The notes: a model not told the origin generated them from the letters alone. A stretch of 64,000 nucleotides of DNA from Sesamum alatum (GCA_034509735.1 JACGWO010000013.1:9940136-10004135); one strand, 5' to 3'. Shown: positions 33,166 to 47,117, counted from the stretch's first letter. Numbers and translations are program-made.

Positions 33166-34622
33166 TTTTCCATTTCTCTCCCGTTTTTGGCTCGTTTTTC
33201 AAAACTGTTTTTACTGAATTATTTTTATGATATTTTTCTGCATTATTCTGAACCCGTTGACTTAGAATATTTATTTTTTGAGATTTGGAATTTCCTAAAA
33301 TAAATATTGCTTGGTTGATGAGGAAAGGGTTTCCTAACAAGATTTAATTTTTTGCAATGGTTGCACCAATGATCAAAATTCATATGTGAAATTTCACAAT
33401 AATTTCTGCGTTTTATGATGTTGGACATCATGGTTATTTTATGGCTTGAGTATGAGTAGATCTTGACATGTATTGATATTGCACAAATTGTTGGATTTTG
33501 GAATTCTTGAATAAATGGGCATATTATTGAATTGTTGATTTTTGTATTTCAGAAAATTTGATTTTTCTGTATAATTCTTGGAATTTTTCTGAATTAATTA
33601 ACTTGAGGCATTTAATTTTGGTTGAGATTTTATATTTTCATAGAATTAATATTGCCTTGTTAATTATGGAAAAAGGATTTTCCAACAAAAATCGTTGTGC
33701 ATAGGTTGCACCGTTATCCTATATTTGGTGTGAATATTTTACATGTAATTTCTACATTTATTTTATGGTATGGGTTATCATGGATGTTGGTATAACATAT
33801 TTTACGTGGAATATGTATTTGTGCTATTTGTGTTAATTGATTTGACAAAGGATGATCACAAAGCCCTAGACCGCATGTATGGTTTATTTACATTTATTTG
33901 TTGGGTTGTGGCCTGTGTGCCTCTTTATTTTCCTCTCTGTCTCTCTTCTAGTGCCTTGGAATAATAAGGCTTTCTCTCTCCCTCCCAATGTACTCCCCCC
34001 AAATGTTTAATTGGGGTTTCTTATTTTATGATGTAATGAGAGTAGAATTAGTGGTGAGTTTTTTTTTATTTTTTTGTAAATAAAAGCTGCAAGAGAAGAC
34101 AAGCCCAAGGTGTTGGAGGCCCATGGAGGTTGCCATCAGATGGCCCACGGAGGATCCATGGAGAAGAAGCCCGGTGTAGGCCCACGATGGAGAGCCCAAG
34201 AAGATAAAGAGGACTTACAAGGCCCATTGCATGTAATGGGTTATTAAATCTTGTAATAGTGTAGGGCCTACCCTTAGATTGACCATACATCCACTGCGGG
34301 CTCAGTGGCTCGCATAGGTTTGGGCTTGTGATCATCCTACAGGGGCGTGCTAGGCTTTATTTTGCATGCGATGCGTATTATATGCTTATGATTATTCTAT
34401 ATGCTTTATGTATGGTTACATTCACGCTTAGAATATTTCTGCCATAACGCATCCAATGCAATACTTAATATATGTGATGAGGTCTCGTTCTATCAAAATT
34501 CTCACTTGTTGAACCAAGTTAAATATAGACCCTTAATAAATGGACTAGGACTCTGGGAGTCTGTCCAAGCCTTCCATCCATGGCAAAAGTGAGGAAGATC
34601 TTTTAGGTCGATAGCGTGGTCT

Positions 34623-34714
34623 CACGAGTCGTGGCACGACTATTGTGCTTAAAAAGAAGCTGCACTTTGTCATGAACGATGAGTAGACTACTGTTACCTG
34701 TCTCACGAGTCGTG
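34623..34714 (+). repeat. Paired CACGAGTCGTG palindromes, A2 leader
   Basis: Copies at 34623-34633 and 34704-34714; both are intact. Confidence 0.65.
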
Positions 34715-35072
34715 GAGGTAGTAGTGAGTCTATGAATCGGTTGATTGGGTCGGGTCTAACGCCCGAATAACGTGATTCGCTTGGAGTCCTCGGGATCACG
34801 TGAAAGGGTGAGGCAATTATCTTGGGAATCTCGTGGAATGAGAATGGTATGGAATACCTCCCATAGGTTCTTTTCCCATGCGAATCGTAAAAGCGGGGTA
34901 TGGGGAAAATCGCTGTGGATCCCGAGCCCACTAGGAAAGGATTTCCCGAAAACAACGTTTGAGAGTGCCGTGTTTTCGTAGAAATAGTGGGAGAGGTTAA
35001 GGACTAAAGACCGAGACTTAACCAAAATATTACTTCATTCTGCTTATTATTTTCTGTTTTATATATTTGTGA

Positions 35073-35900
35073 ATGTCTACAAATCCACCAAACACATCAC
35101 TAAGAGGCTCACTAAAAGGGAACCAATTACACGAATTGACTACGAAATCTTAAGATGGTCTTAGATTTCCAGAACCTTAACTCACATACCGGAATGAGGA
35201 CGTTCCTCAGCCCTTGCGGAGGGGTCGACAACTAAGGTAACGCTTGGCGTTCAAAAGTTGAAGGATGACCACCGGCAAGTAGGATATAATGATGTTGGCT
35301 CAAACTATGCTTCGTTTGCATCATGTCTATATGGTCTTGGACCAGCATGTGGGGGTAAAATGCAACGAAGGCATTTTTGAAGCTAAGATGACTGAAGGGA
35401 TGTCTGTACAAAGAACATGGAGTCATGATGCAATCCCTAGGGGAGAAGCTCAAAAGATCTCCACGCCAGTCTTGAAATAGAGACGTACATTGACATGATC
35501 CTTCAGTCTCTTCCTCCCTCCTACGAACCATTAATTATCAACATGAATGAGCTTAGAAAAGATCTTCATAGGTTGGTAATTATGTTGGTCTAGTACGAAG
35601 CAACGATTGCAAAATCTGCGCCGTCGGTACTAGTAGGAGAGGCTTCAACCTCCATAGCGAAAGGCAAGGGTGCCAGACGCCAAAAGAGGGAGAAGGGTAG
35701 GGTAACATCAACTATTAAAGCACTTCAAGTGTTGTTCTTTTACAACACAAAGTAGAGGTAAAAGAAAGAGCAAAAGGTTCAGCAATCAAGTTCATAGATT
35801 CTAAGAACGTAAGCATTTACTGTCGTAAAGAGGGCCATTGGAAAAGGGAGTATCCTGAACCTCTCTCCAATGTAGGTAAAAATTTGATATTGCGTATTGA
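35073..35900 (+). pseudogene. Decayed copia gag, A2
   Basis: The ATG at 35073 (MSTNPPNTS) is followed by the same decayed series as A1: UBN2-like remnant, TAG within MLV-stop-YEA, and a zinc knuckle with Ser and Tyr in place of two Cys (near 35812-35853). It differs from A1 by few bases, including GACTACGAAATC for GACTGCGAAATC. Confidence 0.8.
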
Positions 35901-38185
35901 CATGATCACTTTTTCTTTTTTTGGTATTTGATACTGTTCCTATCACTAATCTACGGGTGGTTTGCAGAAAGTGAATAAGGACTTAAAAGCCAAGAACAGT
36001 TCTAGGATTCAACAATGGCAAGGTCCATTGCTGAAAAGGACTAGAGACTTGTTAGGCCCACAATGATGATCATGTCAGGAATTACGTAATCTAGCATGAT
36101 CAAAAGTATGTCTCTTTGTTGGACAAAGGTTCTATTACATACATATTTGATCAAACAAAATTGAATATTGATTCATGTTTGCTAGTAGTTTGTACGTAAA
36201 TTCCTAAAATACCATCCCATAAAAGGTTTATGGATACTCAAAATTCTAATTATCTAAATGGATTAATCAAGACCAACTTACAGATTTGGCATCTACCAAA
36301 CTAGGACATTTCTTCTTATTAAAAGATAAGTAAATTGGAAAGTTCGATGAATCTAGAAATAGATGATTCGAATCGACTAAATTTACAAGTCTTTTATGAA
36401 GAAGAAAGTTCGAAAGCTCTTTGTTGGACAAAGTAGGCTTGCCAAATAGTCTATTGGAAGGGAGCCAATAAGACAACTGTAGGTTACTAATACACAAGAC
36501 CATAAGAGGGTTCAAAAGTCTAAAGGTCCCATAGGAGGTTTGGGAATTAGACTTAAGGAGGTGAACCATAAATGGTTGCAAAATTAAACCTGTTTCGATA
36601 GGATCGAAAAGGCCGTGTATTTAGTGGGAGCTTTTGAGCATCCAAGTGGAGAATGGAATTCTCAATGAAACGTTTCCTATAAAGGCCAAGTATGACGGTC
36701 TCTGATAAAGGGAACGATCGAATCTCGTTGGACGAAGATCGATCGAAGTTTCGCCCAATTACCTTAGCCCGTGTAGACGTAGACTCAAAAATTGCCAACG
36801 TAAGGAACGTGGCACTTTGCTACGAGTCACGCCCAAGGAGCCATGGTTTGGCAAGCCTATGTCCCGACAAAGTCCTTGAGCATGTAGAAGGATCCTACAT
36901 ACGTCAAGGGACTAGGGGGAGACAAATTAGACTCGGTGTCTAATTTGTACAAGTTTACGACAGAATAATACTAACGTTGCTTAGAATCGCATTTCTTAAA
37001 TTGATCATATTCCAAGTCCCCTTAAGAACGAACCCGAATGTCGTAGGAGGTACGAGTGATCGGGATATATTCGGTCAAATTTGGATAGTAATCGAAATGA
37101 CCTGCGGAACGTGATGTTGGACATCGTAGTAGGATTTATGGAGAGGAGCCATAGAATCCGCTAAGAAATTAAAACAAGGTTTGAAACACCGCATAACTGG
37201 AATATTCGTTTTGACGAGCTCATACGGAGCATGACTCGGTCTTAAACGACGTAGGTGATCAGTGGGAGTAGAAATGGTGTTCCATGTGTTTAAGTGTGCA
37301 ATGTCTTTATTCGTGGATGAATTCAAGACATTAGGAATCACTAAAACACAACTGTAACTCACGAAAATTCTCCATGACATTTTAGGGTTCCCATATACAT
37401 ATCATGAATTAAGCTTTTCAAAGACTCAGTCATGGTAGACTAATGAGAAAACTCAAATATGTAGAGGGACAAGTTGTTCGAGACTCAGTCATGGTAAGAC
37501 TGATGAGAAAACTTGGATACTATGCATAAAGCATCAAGCCATTCAAGACTTAGTCACGGTGGACTAATGAGAAGGCTTGGATGTTGAGTATCCCCTACGT
37601 CTTAACCCTAAGCAAACATATGATATGTTTACTCGGTGCATAGGAACCGATGTTGAGAGTGCTTCTAGCATGGCTCAACATAAATCGGTAATGCACTGAG
37701 GGGTTGAAGACAGCAATCAAGAACGATCCTTAGTACCTGAATAAGGACTAAAGATGTGTTCATGATGCACCGTCTGTTGAGAGTTGTTTTGGAAGGCTAA
37801 AGCGATACTAGCTTCCAGAGCATAAGTGAAAACCAGTTAGTCTCAAAGGTATGCATAGTCAGGCCCAATGACGAGTGCATCGGATAGTGGTCACTGATGA
37901 AGACTGCGTCCATAGGATGGACGTGGCGCCTAGCACGACCAAGCCATGTTCGCCTATATGGCAGGCAACCTGGCTATGGGAGTACTGGCATGACATCTCA
38001 TCACAAGATCCACGAAAATATTCTTAGACAACCACCATCTCTAAGAGGCAATGGTGGATAGAGGTAACACGGTTAGACCGTATTGCTTCGCAAGGAAATA
38101 TAAGCGGACTCACAATACCTTAGTCGGTATCGTAGATTACTCATACTCAGAGGATTCTGAACAAAGTGGGTAATTGACTTATTGG
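35901..38185 (+). pseudogene. Heavily decayed copia pol, A2
   Basis: Colinear with the A1 pol remnant, with the integrase, reverse-transcriptase and RNase H scraps in the same places. It keeps the ~24 bp near 36874 and the ~60 bp near 37728 that A1 has lost, so A2 is the better copy. The hairpin trio is at 37427-37566. PPT at 38188-38198. Confidence 0.75.
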
Positions 38186-38198
38186 TCAAGTGGGAGAT

Positions 38199-39498
38199 TG
38201 TTAGAATAGGTGACCAGAAAGTCAATGGTATTGGCTGTTCTGAGAACCATTCGTCAATCTGTGAACAAGTAATATTATGTTAATGAATATAGTAAGGATT
38301 CATAGGCATGAGTTTGTTGTACTTACTGCTTGCATCGTTACGATGTCACAACAAACGCCCACAGACTGAAATAACATTTCGGGAAATTGGAACTACGCTT
38401 GGAGGTAGGTTCATGAAATCAGTTTCACCGAATCAGTCTGAAATACTCCAAGTCAAAGGAATCTCGAGACAGGGCATCGAGAATCCATTTGAGACTTGCA
38501 CTAAGCATCTGCTGTCGTGTTTCATCGACGGGTGACGAGGATCGTCTAAGCAGTGTTAGTGGGTCGGCCTGTTGGGGAGCGGCCGACTAAGGTGACTCGC
38601 GGGAATCGTCATATAGAAGCTACTCGGGCTTGGTCGGTATGACTCGTATTCCCAGTTCCGATAGTACGGGATTAGTCCTCGGACTTGAGGATCACGGCAG
38701 TCCCCTACATACTAAGGCTGTATCTTGGATCTGGTGAAATTTGACCGATTATATCACATGGTCATCATAAGCCTCGTCCAGTGCAGTCGGAGTATGTAAG
38801 AACGGTGAATTCCAAGATAGGATCTGTCCCCTGTCAAAGGATATGACAGCAAGATCTCCTATGCGCTCGGAGATGGTTTAGACTCACAAAGTCTATTGCC
38901 ATAGCACTTGATGTAGTGGGAAAGGATTTCCTACGTCGAGTTAAACCTATCTCGAGCATTATGCATAGTTGCCTAGTCAACGATGGGAACCGACCCCTAG
39001 ACTAAAGGCCGGCAGACAGGCGACAGTAGGACCGTACCCGTACGTAACGAGCGTTGGTAGGACCGCACCTGCATATAACTCGGAGCCTAAATGTTCACAC
39101 CATAAATTCACCTAGTCTCTAGTGCCATGGACCGTTGCTAGATGGCCACCCATGGTAACGGACTACTTTGGTTATGAAATAACAAAAAATAGGTCCAAGT
39201 CTAGCTGAAAGGTGAACCTAAAGAGTCACACCCGCTACACCAAATGAAAGGGAATTAATTTGGAATTAATTCCGGGAGAAGGTTTAATTTAATGCAATTA
39301 AATTATACTTCTTGGAGATTCAAGCCTCGATGAATTATTTGGAATAATCGGGCTTGAGTTCATAAATTAGATTTATGAATTTTATAAAGCATGGGCTTTC
39401 CTTTTAATTAGATTAAAAGGGTGAATTAATTAGTGGGCTTGGTATATTAAATAGAATTTAATATAAAGTCCATGGGACTATTTAATTTAGAATTAAAT
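38199..39498 (+). mobile_element. A LTR between A2 and A3, first segment
   Basis: 1300 bp, TGTTAGAATAGGTGACCAG to GAATTAAAT, where C2 interrupts it. TSD TAAAT is at 39494-39498 and 49348-49352. It is the direct counterpart of 5989-7288, split at the same base. Confidence 0.9.
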
Positions 39499-41727
39499 TG
39501 AAGGACAAGCGGATCCGTCCGGGAGCGCGAGCGGAAACGAGAAAAGCGAGGATTTGCGTAAATTTAAATCAAATTCAAAATACGCGAATCCCAAGGGGTG
39601 TACCCTTGGGTGCTCAACCGGGCGTTCGATGTAGGATGTGTAAATATTAAAACATATATTTAAACACATAGGGCATAGATATATAAATCAAATCAATCAA
39701 AGCGTAATAAACCGTTACCTTTGATTGTTTAGCGTATGCTCCCGGCTACTAGCGTTGTTCCTTCTCCGGAATGCTCACAAAATCCAAACTTATGGATTTA
39801 TCCAAAGGTGATCCACACCACACCGGAAGAAACACACGTTCTTCTTGCTAGAAAAGAACGGGTTTAGGAAGGAATCGGTTTAAGAGAAGAACACTATGAA
39901 TTAGTGTTCTCTTAAACTTACTTTGTTCTTTTTCTTGATTCAAAATCAAGTGAAGAACACAAGTGTAAGAGAGGGAGGGAGCACGAAATTTTGAGAGAGA
40001 GGAGAGGATTTTTGTCTTCTCTTTTTCCTAGAAAAAGATGAATAATGAATCACTTATGCTTGGTGTTGTATATTCTAATATATATACATAATTAATGTGA
40101 TTATTGGAATGTGCCTAGGTTCATCCAAGGATGTCTAGATTCATTCCAATCAATCACCATCAATACTTCAATCAAGCCTACCAAAATTTATGGTATGATC
40201 AAATCATACCAAAAGGGAAGAGCTTGATTGGAGTTGATTTGTCTCTTTCCAAAAGAGATAGTCAACATACCACCTAGCATGAAACATGGCTGATTTTGCT
40301 TCCTCCAAGGGAGCATGTCGGCCATGTTTGATTAAGGAAAGAAGTCCAACTTCTTCCCATTCCAAATTAGGAATTATTTCTCCTCTCCGGTATAATTTAA
40401 CGGACCGGGTTTTATCGTAATCCAATTACGACGAACCCAATATTAAATCCAATTTAATGTCCTCTTAAATTATTCCCGTTGATCTTTCAATCCAATTAAA
40501 AGATCCAACGTCTCAACTTCTCAACTTTCCATATTTAATCGAAAATCTAATTTACCGATTAAATGAAAGCCCGATACAATATCGGCCCGTCCATCCAATG
40601 GACTTTCCCTACAAGTAATTCAATTACTTATTTTATCCTTCGAGATTGACTCCAAGTCAATCTCTCAACCTCCTCGGTGATTTGTGTGTGACCCTTTAGG
40701 TTCACCCTCAGCTAGACTTGGGCCCGTGTCCTACAAGGGCCCGTTACCATGGGTGGCCGTCTAACAACGGTCCATGGCACTAGAGACTAGGTGAATTGGC
40801 GTGAACATTTAGGCGCCGATTCCGTACGGGTACAATCCTTCCGTCTACCGTCTCCCGGCCTTAGTCTATGGTATGGAATTGGGCGTCGGTTCCCATCCTT
40901 GACTAGGCATCTATGCTTAATACTCGAGACCACGTATGCTTCATTTCGTCGACACAGGAAACCATTCCCTGTTCGACCAACCACTGTGGCCACAGCTTCA
41001 AACAGCATGAACGTGTCTCCGAGTGCATAGGAGATACCTCTGTCACATACTGACAGGGGACGGATCCTCTTCTTGGAATCTACCGTCCTCGCTACACATT
41101 CCGACTGCACTGGACAAGGCTTGTGATAATCATCTTACAGAATGATTACCTCTTGCCAGATCCAAGATACAGCCGTCCTGTGCACGCGACTGCCATGATC
41201 CCTCAAGTCTGAGGATTACTCCTGTACTATCGGAACCGGGGAAAACCAATCATAGTGACCAAGCCTCCAAGGATTCCATATGATGATCCCCGCGAGTCAG
41301 TCCAGTCGGCTCGACCCCAATCGACCAACCCATCAAGATCGTGTAGGCGTCCCACGTCTGTCGCCGATGAAACACGGCACTCATCCAATGAACACGACTC
41401 TTGACGCAAGTCTCAATAGGACTCTCGATGCCCTGTCTCAAGGTCCTCGACTTGGAACGTTTCAGACCCAACTCTTAATCAGTTGGTTTCATGACCACCA
41501 TCTAATGCGTGGCCCAACTGCACGAGTTGTTATCCATGGTCTATGGGCTTTATTGCGATATAAGTTAAACACCGTTTTAACAAATGTAAGATGAGCGCAA
41601 CAAAAAAGGTACCATTGGTGATGAACACTCATCTTATTCATCACATAATAATATTACATTTACATCAAGTTGTCAGATAGGTTACAAATCGCCAAACCTA
41701 TTGGCTTTCTGGTCACCTATTCTAACA
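39499..41727 (-). mobile_element. C2 3' LTR
   Basis: TGAAGGACAAGCGGATCCGT to CACCTATTCTAACA, then the PPT complement ATCTCCCACTT. Shares GTCC, GATTTGCG, ACAATCC, CAATCG and ACTCATCC variants with the C1 3' LTR. Noncoding. Confidence 0.92.
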
Positions 41728-41755
41728 ATCTCCCACTTGACCTAAAGCCAATCAC

Positions 41756-43354
41756 CCATTGACCTCGAACCTCTTATTGAGATGGTGAGTATGGGCAACT
41801 TGCGACATGGTCTTAGCAAGTGGATCTGCTATGTTTTCTGCGGAGCTGACTCGGTCCAACCGAACGTCAGTCCTGCTATCCATCTCTCTAAGCGGATGGT
41901 AGCGTCTTAGAATTTGCTTGGATCGTGATGAGATCTCGGTTCCTTTGCTAGCGCTATTGCCCCGTTGTTATCATAAAAGATAATTACAGGCTTAGCAATG
42001 CTAGCTGCTACATCCAACCCTTGGATGTAGCTCATCAACCAAACCACTCCTTAGCAGCTTCCAAAGCCGCTATGTATTCAAAACTCTATGGTGGAGTCCG
42101 CCGTGGTAGCCTACTTGGAACTCTTCCAAGTAACCACGCCACCATTTAGTCTAAATACAAAACCAGACTGAGACTTGGCTTCATCGTCATCCGACTGGAA
42201 GCTAGCGTCGCTATAGCCTTCCAGTATCAACTCTCCACCGCCATAGATCAAGAACATGTCCTTAGTCCTTTTCAGGTACATTAGGATAGTCTTGACTGCA
42301 CTCCAGTGTGCCTCCCGGCACACGACTGATATCGGCTAGTTACGCTCAAAGCGAAAGCCACATCAGGTCTAGTGCACTGAACAGCATACTATATGTTGCC
42401 TACGGCTGAAGCATAGGGGATGTCCAACATCCGTTTAAGCTCCTCATCAGTCTTAGGAGACTGCTTCTTGGATAACTTAATTCCATGCCTCATAGGAAGG
42501 AATCGTCATTTTGAGTTCTCCATCTTGAATCTCTTCAAGACTTTCTCAATGTACGAGGGCTGGGCCATTCCTAACATTCTTTTAGATCTATTCCTGTAGA
42601 TCTTGATGCCAAGGATGTAGGATGCCTCGCCCATATCCTTCATGGAGAATTGCGTTGACAACCAAGCTTTAGTGGTACCCAACATCTTAGCGTCATTCCC
42701 AATGAGCAAGATGTCATCCACGTAAAGCACCAAAAACGCAACTGAGCTCCCACTGATCTTCTTGTATACACAAGGATCGGACTCGTTCTTGGTGAAATCA
42801 TATCCCTGTATGACTTCATCAAAATGTATGTTCCAGCTTCGGGTTTAACCCCTTTTGGTGGATCTGCTAGGGTCCAAATCTTGTTTGTACCCATCGAGTC
42901 CATCTCGAATTTCATGGCCTCAAGCCACTTGTCCGAATCGATGTCCGACATCGCTTCTCCATACGTCTTTGGATCATTATCCAACTGACCGGTCAGGCCC
43001 AGAAATCTATACCTATCAGGTGCATGGGATACTCTGGCCGACCTACGGAGGACTGGAACAATATCAGTGGGAACCACTGGCTCAGATGTCACTGCCGCCT
43101 CATGGGGTACCTCACTTGATTCCTCAAGGAGCACCTCATCGCGTCGACTATCCGACGGAAAACCTTTTTCCAAGAACACTGCGTTTCGCGAGACAAAAAC
43201 CTTTTGCTCGGAGGGATCATAGAAATAATAGCCCGCAGTTTCTTTTGGATAGCCGATAAACCTGCATAAACTAGACCTCGAGTCCAGTTTATCTCCCACT
43301 AATCTCTTGACATATGCGGGGCAATCCCACACTTTCAAGTATTTTTAGGAGGCA
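41756..43354 (-). pseudogene. C2 reverse transcriptase and RNase H remnant
   Basis: Integrase C-terminus (VKRLVGDKLDSRSSLCRF) and reverse-transcriptase N-terminus (IWTLADPPKGVKPEA) read until the junction near 42838-42848. There about 340 bp present in B1 are missing and the frame shifts. YVDD is intact (42713-42724, VLYVDDILLIGND), and MKDMGEASYILGIKIYRN follows. RNase H pieces are near 41950 and 42111-42323. The first catalytic Asp region of the polymerase is absent. Confidence 0.85.
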
Positions 43355-44092
43355 GCCATGCCATATCTCATATGGCGTCTGGGATACCTTTTTAGATGGC
43401 GCCAAGTTCAAAACTTTGGCCGCCGTCTCAAGAGCGTATCCCAAGAAGGAAAGGGGTAGTTCGATAAAACTCATCATGGATCGGACCATGTCCAACAAGG
43501 TCCGATTCCCCCTTTCAGACACACCATTAAGCTGCGGTGTTCCAGGAAGGGTCCACTGAGAGAGAATCCCATTCTCTTTTAGATAATCAGTAAACTTACC
43601 ACTCAAATACTCTCGACCTCGGTCCGACCGAAGGGCTTTGATCTTTCGACCGGTTTGGTTCTCTACTTCAAGTCTGTATTCCTTAAACCTTCCAAAGGCT
43701 TCAGACTTGTACCTCATCAGGTAAACATAACCATACCATGAGTGATCATCGGTAAAGGTTATGAAGTACGAGTACCCACCTCTAGCCTGAGTATTTAGTG
43801 GACCACAGACATCTGTATGGATCAAATCCAACAGACCACTGGCTAGCGTACTTTGTCCAACAAAGGGTTTCTTGGTCATCTTTCCCTTTAGGCAGGATTC
43901 GCAGGTCGGTAGGTTGTCCAAATCGTCTATTTCTAGACTCTTTGAGTCCACCAACCTTCTTATCCTATCTTTAGAGATATGACCTAACCTCGCATGCCAT
44001 ATCTGTGCGTTATTATGATCATCATGTTTTCGTTTGTGTTCTGCATTCATAATCCAATTAGACTGTTGAAGTATGTACAGACCGTTGACCAA
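43355..44092 (-). pseudogene. C2 integrase, C-terminally frameshifted
   Basis: Reads without stop from VNGLYILQQSNWIMNAEH through the HHCC region, HTDVCGPL, FTDDHSWYGYVYL and the GVSERGNRTLLDM glutamate block. The D, D and E are all present. The frame is lost at the 7-nt deletion (43354/43355) shared with C1. An R-to-G change sits next to the catalytic Glu block (SERG versus SERR). Confidence 0.85.
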
Positions 44093-45312
44093 TGTACCAA
44101 GCAGATGAGAAATACCATCTTTGATAATGAAAAAACCGTTTTTATTGATGGTAAATTCATATCCTCCTTATCAAGGACCGGGATGGAAATAATGTTTTTA
44201 ATCATGCTAGGTACATAGAAACAGTCGTTCAGTACAATCCTAACATGACTACTAATGGCTAACTCTAGTGATCCTACGGCCTCCGCAGCAACGGCCTTGC
44301 CATCGCCTAGCCTTAGGATCATCTCATCCTTGGTTAGCCTTCTGCTTCTTTGCAGTGCCTGCAAATCATTGCAGATGTGAGCACCACACCTGGTATCCAA
44401 TACCCATGAGGCAGAATTAGTAATCATATTAACTTCAACCACAAACACACCTGGGTTGGAGAGGAGTTGTGGGCACTCCCTCTTCCAATGGCCTTTCCCT
44501 TGGCAATGCATGCAGACATCATTTGCCTTGGACCGCTGAGAACCACGGGCCTTCCTTTTCCCTTTGCTCGGTCCAACCGGAGCAACAGGGACCCCCGGAG
44601 CGTGAGCAGAGGCCACAACCGTCTTCCCTTTGCCCTTCTTCCTCTTCCAGCGTCCGGCCCTCTTGCCATTCGCCTTGGAGGTCGAAGCCTCTCCTATAAA
44701 TACCGCCGGCGCCGACTTGTGGGTCGTTGCCTCGTATTGGACCAGCATGTTGATCAACTCATGAATAGACTTCTCAAGTCCGTTCATGTTGTAGTTTACA
44801 ACAAACGTGTCATAGGATGGAGGAAGCGACTGGAGGATCACGTCAATGTACGTGTCATTGTTAAGCCCAGCTTTAAGGTCCTCGAGTTTCTCCATTAGGG
44901 AGAGCATCTTGACCCCATGACTCTGTACAGACGCTCCTTCAGCGAGCTTGGTGCCAAAGAATGCTTTTATGGCGGCATATCTAATATGCCTATCCGGAAC
45001 CGCATAAACCTCGTTCATGCGGAGCATTATGGCGGAGACGTTGTCCAGCCTCTCATACTGCTTCTGGATGTCGTTAGACATCGAAGCCAGTATGATACTG
45101 CGTACTTTCCGGTTGTCCTCATGCCATTTCTCGAACGTCAAACGTTCTTCAGGCGTGGACCCCTCCGGTAAGTCGCTCGGTGGCAGCTCGTCCAAGACGT
45201 AGCCTTGGTTCTCGAAACCGAGGACAATCCTCAGGTTTCTCAGCCAGTCCGAGTAGTTCGTTCCGTTGAATTTGTTAGTCTCAAGAATCATGGTTAACGG
45301 GTTCTTAGACAT
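44047..45312 (-). pseudogene. C2 gag-protease, longest open copy
   Basis: 421 codons from MSKNPLTMILETNKFNG. The order is a UBN2-like gag domain (residues about 1-190), a basic linker rich in Lys/Gly/Arg, zinc knuckle CMHCQGKGHWKREC (about residues 265-280) and a protease start WVLDTRCGAHICND. The protease triad is DTR, not DTG. A one-base deletion near 44163 (TCATATCCTCC versus TCATATCCCTCC in C1) changes the frame near the end of the protease. Gag itself could be translated in full, but processing would be expected to fail. Confidence 0.85.
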
Positions 45313-46738
45313 ATCTACATTAATGAAAATGTAAAGTAGAAATTAGCAGATGATGGTAATATTATTGTTCAAGTTGAAGACTTGGTCTTTTAGTCTTTAA
45401 CCCTCCCACTATTTATACGAAAGTCCGCCACTCTCAAGCGGAGTTTCGGGAAACCATTTCCTAGTGGGCTTGGGATCCACAAGCGTAATCTCCATGCCCC
45501 GCTTTTACGATTCACATGAAGAAGACCTCGTGGGAGATATTCAATATCATTCTCATCCAATGAGATTTCCAAGATATTTTGCCTCACCTATTCACATGGT
45601 CCCGAGGAATCCAAGCGAACCATGTTACTCAGTGTTGGGCCCGACCCATCAACCAAATCATGCCTCAAACTGTCGCCCCCCACGATTCGTGAGACAGGGA
45701 AACAGTGAGCGCAGTCTTTTTGTTCACAACAATAGTGCAGCTTTCCCCTAGTCCAAGTGTGCCACGACTCGTGAGACCACACTTGGATAGTGGTAGCTTC
45801 CTCACCACATTGCTGTGGATGGAAGGCTCGGACAGACCAAAATACCATTTTGATCCAAGTCCGTTCTGGGCCTAATATTTAATTTGGTCCAACCAAATGA
45901 GAGTTTGTGTGTGACCGAGACCTCATCACATTATTGTGTTTTAGCATGCATAAATATCCAATAATTAAAGCGATAAATAAATACGCCACATGCAGAAAAC
46001 ATAGCATACCCCTGTTAGGATGATCACAAGCCCAACCTATGCGACCCACTGAGCCCGCAGTGAGTCTATGGTCTGTCTAGGGTGGTCCTAAATTATTACA
46101 ATAATAATAAACCCATTGTCATTTCCAATGGGCCTTGAAGTGCTTCTTGTTTCACGCCTTGATGCTCCTCCTTGGGGTCTCCGACTCCAATTGCTTGTTA
46201 AAATTGAAACCTCACCAATCCTGTCTACTCTCATTACAACTGAAAGTAATACATCGGTAACAAAGAAAACAAGCCTTAACATCATGAGGCTGAAAATACG
46301 GGAGATGATAGTCCCAAAAACAAGAGGCACGCAGGCCCCACCCAACAGAAAATAAATAAACATTCATTCATCCATACATAAGGTCTAGGGCTTTGTGATC
46401 ATCCCATGTTGATTCCATCAACTCACATATAACATAATTATTCCAAATAATCATGCATAAATAACCAATGGATATTCCAAATACCCAAGTGATTTCCAAC
46501 ATCACAAAAAGCATAAATATACAAATAACATGCAAAATTCAAATTTTAAATTTAATGGACATTTTAAACAATGCATCCAATGCATGTATTAATCCCAAAT
46601 TAATTAAGCAAATTTAATTCAAGGAATAATCCAATTATCCCAAAATCAAAAATGCAAAGTTAACATATTTTCATAATATCATGCAGAAAATACAGAAAAT
46701 CGAACTTTGCGGAAAAAGTCGAAAAAACGGCACAAAAC

Positions 46739-46873
46739 GGCCCAGCCGTTGTGCTGGCCGGCCGCCCGCGCGCACAGGGCAGCGCGCGCTGTGCCGCGCG
46801 CTGGCCCTCGGCCAGCAGCGGCCGGCTGCGCACAGCCACTGCCGGCCCGACCAAATTTTTTTTTTTTTTTTTT
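46739..46873 (-). repeat. GC tract plus A18 run, C2 leader
   Basis: GC-rich 46739-46854 followed by T18 at 46856-46873 (A18 on the element strand). It lacks the CAGGC hairpin unit of C1, consistent with deletion between two GCGCAC repeats. CTGGCC-CTC-GGCCAG remains. Confidence 0.65.
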
Positions 46874-47102
46874 GTGTGTTTTCAAAACTGTTTCAGCACA
46901 ATAACATTAATATTATTCTGAAAATAAGCATGCAATTTTAGATCCAATCTAACAAAATTAAGCATGCCAAAAGTCCATTAAATCCAAACAATTGAATCAT
47001 CATATTATTCATATATTTATGTAATCTAACATGCCAATAAAGCCATTTAAAAGCAAGTAGATCATGCCAAACACATAGATCTATGCCCCTTACATCGAAC
47101 CG

Positions 47103-47115
47103 GGCTCTGATACCA
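47103..47115 (-). other. Primer-binding site, C2
   Basis: GGCTCTGATACCA, complement of the initiator-Met site, two bases from the LTR end. Confidence 0.9.
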
Positions 47116-47117
47116 CT

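Larger units (their letters stand above)
32746..35072 (+). other. A2 untranslated leader
   Basis: Colinear with the A1 leader. The PBS, GC tract, pyrimidine-rich segment and palindrome pair are all in the same order. Noncoding. Confidence 0.8.
45313..47117 (-). other. C2 untranslated leader
   Basis: 1.8 kb, noncoding. In transcription order it has PBS, AT-rich sequence, an A18 run, a GC tract, an AT-rich region, the conserved block at about 46010-46075, and palindromes CACGACTCGTG (45763-45773) and CACGATTCGTG (45681-45691, one base changed). Uninterrupted counterpart of the C1 leader. Confidence 0.8.
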
